NCBI GenBank assembly: GCA_003512875.1
Contig: DONZ01000009.1
Span: forward strand, 1 to 13,189
Direction: 5' to 3'
DNA from: Desulfovibrio sp.
GTDB taxonomy: Bacteria; Desulfobacterota; Desulfovibrionia; Desulfovibrionales; Desulfovibrionaceae
Length of the DNA: 13,189 bases
Each line of letters opens with the position of its first letter. The stretch's first letter is position 1. The position numbers and the translations under genes are program-made. Positions 7,075 to 13,189 of the stretch are shown in pieces. Below the pieces are notes generated by a model. It saw only the letters and a program-made list of their open reading frames with translations, had not been told where the DNA came from and ran no database searches.

Positions 7075-8268
7075 ATGAAAAAAGAAATTTATGCAATCAT
7101 TTTAGCCGCCGGCAGCGGCAGCCGCATGCAGACGGAAACGAGAAAACAGTTTCTCCCTTATCAAAACAAGCCTCTTTGGTGGCAAAGTTTCGCCACATTT
7201 TACCATTCGCCTTTCATACACGGCATTATTCTTGTTTTTCCGGAAGAGGAGCAATGTTACAAAGAAGCTGTGACGCAAGCCGAAATGCTGATAAAGGAAC
7301 ATAACCATACCTTGCCTGTTTTCTTTTGCAAAGGCGGCACATTAAGACAGGACAGCGTTTATAATGCCCTTTCCGTAGCCCCCCGCACGGCAACGCATGT
7401 TCTTGTTCATGACAGCGCCAGACCTTTTTTCACAGCGTCCCTTATCACGAAACTTGTTGAAGAACTGAACGGCGGCATGAAAGCCGTTATTCCCTCCCTG
7501 CCCCTTTCCGATACGGTAAAAGAATTCGCCGTCACAAAAGAATATAAGAAATTCGCCACCAATACCCCGAACCGTAATTTCCTGCGGACTGTCCAAACCC
7601 CGCAAGCATTTTCTTTTGCGGAACTTTTGCAAGCCCACGCCCATATCCGGGAAAAACAACTGACCATTACCGATGATGCCATGGCAATGGAGGAACTGGG
7701 AATACCGGTTCTTTTAATCGAAGGGGAACGTTCCAATCATAAGATTACGCATAAAGAGGACTTGTCAATGCTTACAAAACAGTCTTTTTATCCTTGCTGC
7801 GGATATGGCTACGATGTTCACAAATTCCAAGGAAACAGACCGTTTGTGTTAGGCGGAGTCGCCCTTGATACTGATATGAAGATTGAAGCCCATTCGGACG
7901 GAGACGTTCTTATTCATGCGCTTATGGATGCGCTTCTGTCCTGCATGGCTAAGGGTGACATCGGCAAGCATTTTCCTGATAGCAGTAAGGAATTTGAAAA
8001 TATTTCCTCTCTCATTTTACTGGACAAGGTTATGGATAAATGGAAGCAAAGCAAACTTCTGTTAAGCCATGTTGATTTAACCGTCATTTGCCAAAAACCT
8101 AAGATTTCGCCTTACACGGCGCAAATAAAAAAGAATATTTGCAGGCTCCTGAGCCTTTCCGAAAATCAGGTGAATATCAAAGCCACAACGGAAGAAGGCT
8201 TAGGTTTTACAGGCAATTTACAAGGTATAAAAGCTGTCGCGCTTGTAAGCGCGGTAAAAATCGGGTAA
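7075..8268 (+). CDS. ispDF: Bifunctional IspD-IspF (MEP isoprenoid pathway)
   Basis: This fusion carries out two non-consecutive steps of the MEP pathway in the cytoplasm. The N-terminal IspD domain (about 1-232) makes CDP-methylerythritol, and the C-terminal IspF domain (about 239-397) makes the cyclic diphosphate MEcPP. IspD motifs are AIILAAGSGSRM (7-18), VLVHDSARPF (109-118), TVQTPQAF (172-179), TDDAMAMEELG (199-209) and NHKITHKEDL (221-230). IspF motifs are GYDVHKF (metal ligands D247 and H249), HSDGDVLIHALMDALL (H281), GDIGKHFPDS and ATTEEGLGFTG (370-380). The length of 397 residues is normal for the fusion. ATG 7075 is chosen because IspD starts this close to the nucleotide-binding loop; GTG 7039 would place codons inside RNase P RNA. 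No Shine-Dalgarno sequence exists in front of it, only the end of rnpB. Confidence 0.96.
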   Translation: MKKEIYAIILAAGSGSRMQTETRKQFLPYQNKPLWWQSFATFYHSPFIHGIILVFPEEEQCYKEAVTQAEMLIKEHNHTLPVFFCKGGTLRQDSVYNALSVAPRTATHVLVHDSARPFFTASLITKLVEELNGGMKAVIPSLPLSDTVKEFAVTKEYKKFATNTPNRNFLRTVQTPQAFSFAELLQAHAHIREKQLTITDDAMAMEELGIPVLLIEGERSNHKITHKEDLSMLTKQSFYPCCGYGYDVHKFQGNRPFVLGGVALDTDMKIEAHSDGDVLIHALMDALLSCMAKGDIGKHFPDSSKEFENISSLILLDKVMDKWKQSKLLLSHVDLTVICQKPKISPYTAQIKKNICRLLSLSENQVNIKATTEEGLGFTGNLQGIKAVALVSAVKIG

Positions 8269-8306
8269 CAAAACGGCAACTAGCATACAAATAAAAGGTT
8301 TTTCAT

Positions 8307-9113
8307 GTGGAAACAATAACAAGATTAGGAATAATCGCAGGGGGAGGACAATTTCCCAAACTCATCGCCGAAGAAGCGAAGAAACGGGGAATTTTTGTCG
8401 CCGGCTGCGGATTTCACAACAATACCGATGAAAGCCTCTCTCAGATTTTCGACACATTTCAAATACTAGCTCTTGGACAGCTTGCTAAGCTTATTGATTT
8501 TTTCAAAAAAAACAATGTGAGCCACATCTGTTTCGCAGGTACGATAAACAAACCCAAAGCCTTGGATATACGTCCTGACTTGCGGGCGGCAAAACTTATT
8601 TTTTCTTTGAAAACAAAAGGCGATGACGCCCTGCTGCGTGCAATCCTCGGTGAGTTTGAAAAAGAAGGCTTCCAATGTGTTTCCGCCTCCCGTTTTCTTC
8701 CAAGCCTCAAATCACCGCAAGGCATTTTGACAAACAGAACCATTCCCCAAGAAATCCTTGGAGATATGCGCTATGGATTCCCTATCGCCAAAAGCATGGG
8801 CAGTTATGACATCGGGCAGTGCATTGTCGTGAAAAACGGAATGGTCATAGCCGTTGAATGTCTGGAAGGAACAGACGCCACCCTGAAAAGAGCATCGGAA
8901 CTTGCCGGCAAAGGCTGTATCGCCGTAAAAGTTATCAAACCCATTCAGGACGAACGCATTGATTTACCCTCTATCGGACTGAAAACTATTGAGAATTTAA
9001 TACAATACAACTATGCGGGCTTGGCGATAGAAGCAAATAAAACCCTGTTTTTCGATAGGGAAGAAGCGCTTGCCCTCGCCAATAAACACGGGCTCCATAT
9101 CATTGCCTTATAA
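8307..9113 (+). CDS. lpxI: UDP-2,3-diacylglucosamine pyrophosphatase LpxI
   Basis: LpxI hydrolyses UDP-2,3-diacylglucosamine to lipid X and UMP, the fourth step of lipid A synthesis, and replaces LpxH in many proteobacteria lacking it. The 268-residue protein matches the family (formerly DUF1009) throughout: LGIIAGGGQFP (7-17), FAGTINKP (76-83), TKGDDALLRAI (103-113), GSYDIGQCIVV (165-175), AVECLEGTDATLKRA (182-196) and KPIQDERIDLPSIG (211-224), which holds the conserved acidic residues. It is a soluble, membrane-associated enzyme. The start is GTG 8307, eight bases after AAAAGG; an ATG two bases earlier reads only MWKQ and stops. LpxI genes often sit with lpxA or lpxB; here it follows ispDF by 38 bases and precedes an MFS gene. 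Its presence shows that the organism makes lipid A. Confidence 0.93.
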   Translation: METITRLGIIAGGGQFPKLIAEEAKKRGIFVAGCGFHNNTDESLSQIFDTFQILALGQLAKLIDFFKKNNVSHICFAGTINKPKALDIRPDLRAAKLIFSLKTKGDDALLRAILGEFEKEGFQCVSASRFLPSLKSPQGILTNRTIPQEILGDMRYGFPIAKSMGSYDIGQCIVVKNGMVIAVECLEGTDATLKRASELAGKGCIAVKVIKPIQDERIDLPSIGLKTIENLIQYNYAGLAIEANKTLFFDREEALALANKHGLHIIAL

Positions 9114-9123
9114 CGGAAAAAAA

Positions 9124-10299
9124 ATGAAAAAACTGCCCCCGCTTTTTCTCATTTATTTTATTTGTTTCAGCGTTTCCCATGGCGTCCCCGGAATTATTCC
9201 TTTATTGCCGACCTTCCAGCAAGAATTTGCCCTCAATTCCTACGAAGTGGCGAATTGTTTAGCGTATTTTTCCTATTCGGCACTCATCGCCACTCCGTTC
9301 ATGGGCTTTTTTTATAATAAAGTCTCCAAAAAATTTTTCATTTATTGTATCAATTGCATTTATCTTACCGGAATTGCTGGTATTTCTTTTTCTTCGGAAT
9401 TTTCTGACCTGCTCATATTCAGAATTGTCCAAGGCATAGGATCCGCCGGCATTAATCTGTTGGTCAATATTCTTCCTGCCGAATATTACAGAGGTTTAAA
9501 ACGGGGCAGAATTATGGGAAAAAGCAATGGTATCATCGCGCTCGGCTTGTTTTTCAATCCGCTTGTCACAGGTTTTCTTGCGCTTTACTCATGGCGTTTT
9601 TCCATTTTTTACCTTTATCTTCCGACATGTTTCACACTTCTTATTCTTACGTTCACTGACCTGACAGAAAAATTTTCCCATCCGCACAGCCCGTTTTCTT
9701 TTGCACAAATAAAAGAAATATTGAAAACCCCATTGATTTTCATACTTTTCGCTTCCCTTTTTCTCACCGCCGGGTTGGATTTGTCCCTGCCAAGCATTTT
9801 CGCATTGTTTACTGCCGACACATACGGTTACGACTCATCAACAATAGGACTTTTTTATTCCGCCGCCAATTTGGGCATGTTCATCAGTTCTTTTTTCCTT
9901 TTATCAAGGCTCTTGCCTTCAAAAAAATTTCCTCAAATCTTGCTTTGTTGCTGCTTATGCACGACAAGTATCCTGCTCTTTTTTACGGCACTTCCCATAG
10001 CGGTAGGTTTTATGGCGTTTTTTGCGTATTTCTGCCTTTCCGGAATAATCATACCGTACTGCAATTTCAGTATTTCAACGGCAATTCCGGTGCAGCTCAT
10101 CACATTGGGTTTTACCGTCAGCGCAACAGTTTTTCGCGCCGGCCAAGGTATGGAAACCGCATTCTTGGCATTTATCGCCAATGAATTCGGATACGAAACA
10201 GCCTTCGCGCTCACGGGAAGTCTTTTATTTGTTGTTGCATTGTTATTGCTGCTTTTCAGCAAAAAAAAGAATCAGCGCAGTTTCCAGTTATCAGAATAA
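9124..10299 (+). CDS. MFS transporter, substrate unknown
   Basis: This 391-residue, very hydrophobic protein has about twelve predicted membrane helices in two halves joined by a cytoplasmic stretch around residues 188-210 (EKFSHPHSPFSFAQIKEILKTP), as in the major facilitator superfamily. Supporting motifs are a degenerate motif-A-like loop after helix 2 (GFFYNKVSKKFF), an R-x-x-QG-x-G segment in helix 4 (RIVQGIGSAG), and LFYSAANLGMF opening the second half. The basic tail SKKKNQR suggests a cytoplasmic C-terminus. The substrate cannot be read from the sequence; a drug, sugar or small-metabolite exporter is possible. The ATG at 9124 lies 10 bases after the lpxI stop behind GGA; a TTG at 9070 in frame is inside lpxI and adds no family-like sequence. 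It is the last gene of the operon, and its 3' end overlaps apbE on the other strand by 28 bases. Confidence 0.85.
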   Translation: MKKLPPLFLIYFICFSVSHGVPGIIPLLPTFQQEFALNSYEVANCLAYFSYSALIATPFMGFFYNKVSKKFFIYCINCIYLTGIAGISFSSEFSDLLIFRIVQGIGSAGINLLVNILPAEYYRGLKRGRIMGKSNGIIALGLFFNPLVTGFLALYSWRFSIFYLYLPTCFTLLILTFTDLTEKFSHPHSPFSFAQIKEILKTPLIFILFASLFLTAGLDLSLPSIFALFTADTYGYDSSTIGLFYSAANLGMFISSFFLLSRLLPSKKFPQILLCCCLCTTSILLFFTALPIAVGFMAFFAYFCLSGIIIPYCNFSISTAIPVQLITLGFTVSATVFRAGQGMETAFLAFIANEFGYETAFALTGSLLFVVALLLLLFSKKKNQRSFQLSE

Positions 10300-11285
10300 T
10301 GTTTGCTGTCATCCTCCGCAATAATCATGCAGGCTAACTGCGCATGCTTATTGACATATTCAACGGCGGCATCGACAGGCATGCAAGAAAGCGCCGTGGC
10401 ATAAGCGTCAGCCTGCATAGCCTCAGGCGCTATTACGGAAACACTTTTGACAAAAGGTGAAACATGTTCAGCTGTTCCTTGCGGAAAACATTCTTTTTGC
10501 CCTATCCTTTCCTGAATTGCCGGCAAAATGATATGGCTTCCCTTTTCACCGAAATTCTTTTCGTAATTGCCGGAAGTCGCAACAGCCCCGCGCATAAGTG
10601 AAAACACAGCAGGATAATTTTTTTGCTTATACGGGTCTTCAATGGCGATTTTCCAAGTTTTTTCATTGCCTTTTTCAAAAGATTTCATGCCGTTGACGCG
10701 AATATCCCCGCCGGCGTTTATCAAATAATTCCGTATCCCTTTTTCTTCAAAAAAATTCGCCACAAAATCGACGATATATCCTTTGGCAATGGCGTCCAGT
10801 GTTACGATACTGCCGCTTTGTTTCAACCGGATTTTATTATCAGCAAAATCAACAGGATTTTTTATTATCAGAGCAAAACGCTCCTGCAAATCCTTTGCAT
10901 TGACAAGAGAATTTTTTTCCAAATATTCCAAAACAGCCAAAACCGAGGGATTGAACGCCCCTGCCGTTCGGTTTTCAATACTGAGGGCATGTTCGAGAAC
11001 CGTCTTAAACTCCGCAGGATAATCACAAAGCGAACCCTGCATGTTTAAAACCGACAATAAGCTGGAACCGTCATGCCTTGAAAAAACCTGCTCAAGCCGG
11101 TCAATATGCAAAAAGGCCCGGGCAATGCATTCTTCCGCTAAATCCTTACTTGCGGCAAGACATTGGATATTTACAAACGTCCCCATTTTTATTTGCATAT
11201 CGGAAACGAAAATCAGATTTTCATTTCCCGTATTATGCAAAGCTTTTTTTTTAGCAAAAAAACGAAACAGCCCAAGCCCTTTCAT
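10272..11285 (-). CDS. apbE: FAD:protein FMN transferase (ApbE family)
   Basis: ApbE transfers FMN from FAD to a threonine of target proteins, and in Rnf-containing bacteria it flavinylates RnfG and RnfD. The 337-residue protein shows the family series: MGTFV (34-38), SRHDGSSLLSVLN (69-81), AGAFNPSV (108-115), LDAIAKGYIVDFV (163-175), LINAGGDIRVNG (188-199), VATSGNYEKNF (235-245) and ADAYATALSC (292-301), whose Asp is expected to bind magnesium. Two points are unusual. There is no signal peptide or lipobox (MKGLGLFRFFAKKKALHN), although the Rnf targets are exposed on the outer side of the membrane. The usual HIIDP motif reads HIILP (251-255). The gene lies 18 bases after rnfB and in the same frame, so it is the last gene of the rnf operon visible here, which supports the flavinylation role. 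Confidence 0.92.
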   Translation of the reverse strand: MKGLGLFRFFAKKKALHNTGNENLIFVSDMQIKMGTFVNIQCLAASKDLAEECIARAFLHIDRLEQVFSRHDGSSLLSVLNMQGSLCDYPAEFKTVLEHALSIENRTAGAFNPSVLAVLEYLEKNSLVNAKDLQERFALIIKNPVDFADNKIRLKQSGSIVTLDAIAKGYIVDFVANFFEEKGIRNYLINAGGDIRVNGMKSFEKGNEKTWKIAIEDPYKQKNYPAVFSLMRGAVATSGNYEKNFGEKGSHIILPAIQERIGQKECFPQGTAEHVSPFVKSVSVIAPEAMQADAYATALSCMPVDAAVEYVNKHAQLACMIIAEDDSKHYSDNWKLR

Positions 11286-11303
11286 ATGGTACTCAGCTTT
11301 TTT

Positions 11304-12242
11304 TTATTTTTCAGTCAACTGACTTTTTTCTTCAGGCTTCTTATCTTCAGCCTTTTGCCCGGATTTTTCCTTATCCGCAGCGTTAAGTTGTTCTGTTTCC
11401 TCAATAGGAGGAAGCAAACATTGCTTTTCACGCAAATTCCTTAAAATCTGACGGGGGCAAGCCGCTACGCAGGCAAGACCGCATTCGTCGCCGTAAGCCA
11501 AGCATTTGGATTGGTCGATATGTATTTTGTTGTCTTGAAAACTGATTGCACTCGCAGGACACGTTTTTATACATTTGCCGCATTGTATGCAGCCGACAAG
11601 GCAAACGTCCATAACGGCGCGCAATTTCTCTTGCGTTGAACAGCGAACGGCAACTCTGGCACGCCGGGGAATGAGTTCCAAAATATTACGGGGACAGACC
11701 TGCGTGCATTTTCCGCAGCCGGTGCAAAGGTTTTCCCGCACGCACACAATGCCGTCTTTCAGATACAAGGCGTCAAAAGGACATGTGACAACACAGTCCC
11801 CAAAGCCCAAACAGGAATATGCGCAAATATCGGAACCTTGCGCAAGGGTTGCGGCGGCGGCACAGGAAGGCAAACCTTGATAACTGTAACGCTTCGCCAC
11901 CTTGCCGGAAATTTTGTCACAACGGCGGAATGTCAATAAAGGATCGGATTCCGTAACAGCCTTTCCGGTCAGTTCCCCGACTTGGGCGGCAGTCTTCGCC
12001 CCTCCTGCGACACAAAGGTTTGCAGGAACATTGGGCACATTGACAACGGCAATGGCATATCCTTCACATCCGGCATAGCCGCAGCCGCCGCAGTTATTTC
12101 CGGGAAGCACGCTGCCAATAGATTCCTCTCTGGGATCCGTTTCTACTGCAAATTTTTTTCCTGCCACGCCAAGGAAGACGCCGATGAATAATCCTGTTCC
12201 TCCCACTACCAGAGCGGCAAAAATAATTGCTGTTATATTCAT
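11304..12242 (-). CDS. rnfB: Rnf complex subunit B (polyferredoxin)
   Basis: RnfB is the cytoplasm-facing entry point for electrons from ferredoxin into the Rnf complex, which couples ferredoxin:NAD+ electron transfer to ion pumping. The 312-residue protein has an N-terminal membrane helix (about 3-25). Next comes a four-cysteine cluster (C51, C54, C59, C77), then several ferredoxin motifs: C140-x3-C-x5-C-x3-CP, C173-x2-C-x2-C-x3-CP, C214-x3-C-x2-C-x2-C-x3-CP and C247-x6-C-x3-C-x3-CP. A charged Lys/Glu tail follows (about 281-312). Glutamine codons are 10 CAA to 3 CAG, like the resident genes. The first 36 or so residues, with VVGGTGLFIGVFLG, and the strong GGGAGG site (12256-12251) look clostridial. 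The start at 12242 is eight bases after that site. The gene follows rnfA by 13 bases and precedes apbE. Confidence 0.94.
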   Translation of the reverse strand: MNITAIIFAALVVGGTGLFIGVFLGVAGKKFAVETDPREESIGSVLPGNNCGGCGYAGCEGYAIAVVNVPNVPANLCVAGGAKTAAQVGELTGKAVTESDPLLTFRRCDKISGKVAKRYSYQGLPSCAAAATLAQGSDICAYSCLGFGDCVVTCPFDALYLKDGIVCVRENLCTGCGKCTQVCPRNILELIPRRARVAVRCSTQEKLRAVMDVCLVGCIQCGKCIKTCPASAISFQDNKIHIDQSKCLAYGDECGLACVAACPRQILRNLREKQCLLPPIEETEQLNAADKEKSGQKAEDKKPEEKSQLTEK

Positions 12243-12255
12243 ATCCTATGCCTCC

Positions 12256-12843
12256 CTAAATCACGCCTGAGAATCCAAAGAATGCGATCGACATAAGACA
12301 AGCTGTCACAAGTACAATCGGCGTTCCTTTAAAAGATTCCGGCACATCAGAATACTCAATTTTTTCACGAATACCCGCCATAATAACGATTGCAATCAAG
12401 AATCCGATCGCTGTCGCAAGGCCATTTACAATTCCCGTAAAAATTCCATATTCCTTCTGTACATTGGTAAGCGCTACACCAAGCACCGCACAGTTTGTTG
12501 TAATAAGCGGCAGGTATACGCCAAGCGCCTGATATAAAGAAGGCACTGCTTTTCTTAAAAACATTTCCACAAACTGTACCAGACAGGCAATCACAAGAAT
12601 GAATACGATTGTCTGCAGATATACCAGCTTCCCACCTAAAATGGCCGGATTGGCAAGTATAAATTTATAAATCACTCCCGTTACCGCAGATGCGATACCG
12701 ATAACGAATACTACTGCGCCGCCCATTCCTGCTGCTGTCTCTACCTTTTTGGAAACACCAAGGAAAGGGCAGATACCTAAGAACTGTGATAAAACGTAGT
12801 TATTTACGAAAATACCAGCTAATACTAATAATATCAGATTCAT
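12256..12843 (-). CDS. rnfA: Rnf complex subunit A (membrane protein)
   Basis: RnfA and RnfE form the paired, inverted six-helix membrane core that holds an iron-sulfur centre for transmembrane electron transfer in the Rnf complex. The 195-residue protein has six hydrophobic segments and the conserved cysteines C25 (LGICPFLGVSKK) and C118 (LITTNCAVLGVALTN). VYLQTIVFILVIA, SLYQALGVYLPL and AGIREKIEY are also typical. The length is normal. The start at 12843 is behind a perfect AGGAGG (12859-12854) that includes part of the rnfE stop codon. Codon use differs from the rest of the window: all five glutamines are CAG, and GTA, ACA, GCA and TTA are frequent. The protein reads like Lachnospiraceae RnfA, judged by eye. 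Confidence 0.95.
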   Translation of the reverse strand: MNLILLVLAGIFVNNYVLSQFLGICPFLGVSKKVETAAGMGGAVVFVIGIASAVTGVIYKFILANPAILGGKLVYLQTIVFILVIACLVQFVEMFLRKAVPSLYQALGVYLPLITTNCAVLGVALTNVQKEYGIFTGIVNGLATAIGFLIAIVIMAGIREKIEYSDVPESFKGTPIVLVTACLMSIAFFGFSGVI

Positions 12844-12853
12844 TTATTTTCCC

Positions 12854-12859
12854 CCTCCT
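12854..12859 (-). promoter_or_regulatory. Perfect Shine-Dalgarno site for rnfA
   Basis: AGGAGG runs from 12859 to 12854 on the - strand, followed by ten bases (GGGAAAATAA) and the rnfA ATG. Its first base is the last base of the rnfE stop codon TGA. Together with GGGAGG in front of rnfB it contrasts with xseA, tyrA and ispDF, whose starts have no clear site, and it supports a foreign origin for this end. Confidence 0.8.
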
Positions 12860-13189
12860 CACGCTTTTTTCTTATTTCTGAAATAGTTTAATAATGCCAT
12901 TAAGCAGCCAAGTGTAAAGAAAGCACCAGGTGCCATAACAAATAACAATGTTTTTGGAAAAGCATCTGGTAATACAGCAACATTAAATAATGTACCAGCA
13001 CCTATGAATTCACGTACAAGACCTAAAAATCCAAGTGCTACTGTAAAGCCAAGTCCCATACCGATACCATCAAAGATGGACGGCAAGACAGGGTTCTTAG
13101 AGGCATAACTCTCAGCACGGCCAAGAATAATACAGTTTACCACAATCAGCGGAATGTAAATTCCAAGAGACGCATACAGACTCGGAACA
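12859..13189 (-). CDS. rnfE: Rnf complex subunit E, 5' part cut by the window edge
   Basis: The visible 109 or so C-terminal residues start at VPSLYASLGIYIPLIVVNC and run off the window on the right. The conserved VVNCIILGRAESYASKNP segment carries one of the cysteines expected to bind the membrane iron-sulfur centre. FDGIGMGLGFTVAL, GLVREFIGAGTLF and FVMAPGAFFTLGCLMALLNYF are typical of RnfE rather than RnfA. It ends KKKA and stops at 12859-12861, where the stop overlaps the rnfA ribosome binding site. Codon use is clostridial-like, with many GGT, GCT, GTA and TTA codons. The rest of the operon (rnfC, rnfD and rnfG) should lie beyond the edge. Confidence 0.93.
   Translation of the reverse strand, partial: VPSLYASLGIYIPLIVVNCIILGRAESYASKNPVLPSIFDGIGMGLGFTVALGFLGLVREFIGAGTLFNVAVLPDAFPKTLLFVMAPGAFFTLGCLMALLNYFRNKKKA

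Noticed and set aside
6548..7096. Long open frame (182 codons) on the - strand
   Set aside because: It lies antisense to rnpB and the end of the zinc-ribbon gene. The RNA is clearly recognised on the + strand, and the translated sequence resembles no family I know.
9070..9123. Upstream TTG start for the MFS transporter
   Set aside because: It lies within the last codons of lpxI and adds a polar stretch before the first membrane helix. ATG 9124 has a spacer and a GGA.
1..13189. tRNA genes, CRISPR arrays, insertion sequences and att sites
   Set aside because: I looked for repeats, transposase-like frames and tRNA signatures and saw none. The possible foreign block at the right end carries no mobile-element marks within the window.

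Overview
The window is a dense, AT-rich bacterial chromosomal segment. It encodes lipid A metabolism (LpxI), MEP-pathway isoprenoid synthesis (an IspD-IspF fusion), a class A RNase P RNA and an Rnf ion-translocating oxidoreductase followed by apbE. These point to a Gram-negative anaerobe. The rnfE-rnfA-rnfB-apbE order, the aroA-tyrA pair and the IspDF fusion fit a low-GC member of the Desulfovibrionaceae or a close relative. That placement is inference from gene content and protein style, not from a database search.

Layout on the left: bases 1-35 hold the last codons of an unidentified gene, closed by a strong hairpin terminator (58-96). A promoter candidate (102-130) leads into a tight + strand operon, xseA (exonuclease VII large subunit), aroA (EPSP synthase) and tyrA (prephenate dehydrogenase), in which each gene overlaps the next. 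Two - strand genes follow: an unrecognised helical protein (3778-4263) and, upstream of it in the same unit, a cytosolic DsbA-fold thiol oxidoreductase with a CPWC active site (4269-4979). A 127-bp divergent intergenic region separates them from the next + strand unit.

Centre: the second + strand unit is Nif3/DUF34 protein, coiled-coil zinc-ribbon protein (COG1579/FlgZ type), rnpB, ispDF, lpxI and an MFS transporter. The gaps are very small. rnpB lies 12 nt after one stop codon, and the 3' strand of its P1 helix ends about 4 nt before the ispDF start codon. Its transcription and processing must therefore be entangled with the neighbouring mRNAs.

Right: apbE, rnfB, rnfA and the 3' part of rnfE run on the - strand into the window edge. 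RnfA, RnfE and RnfB form the membrane and ferredoxin-side core of the Rnf complex; ApbE would attach FMN to RnfG and RnfD, which lie beyond the edge. Codon choice, ribosome binding sites and protein style change abruptly near 12.1-12.25 kb. rnfE, rnfA and probably the membrane anchor of rnfB look clostridial (Lachnospiraceae-like), whereas the rest of rnfB and apbE look resident. This is either in-place replacement of part of the operon by horizontal transfer or an assembly chimera. It is the observation most worth checking, together with the rnpB/ispDF abutment.
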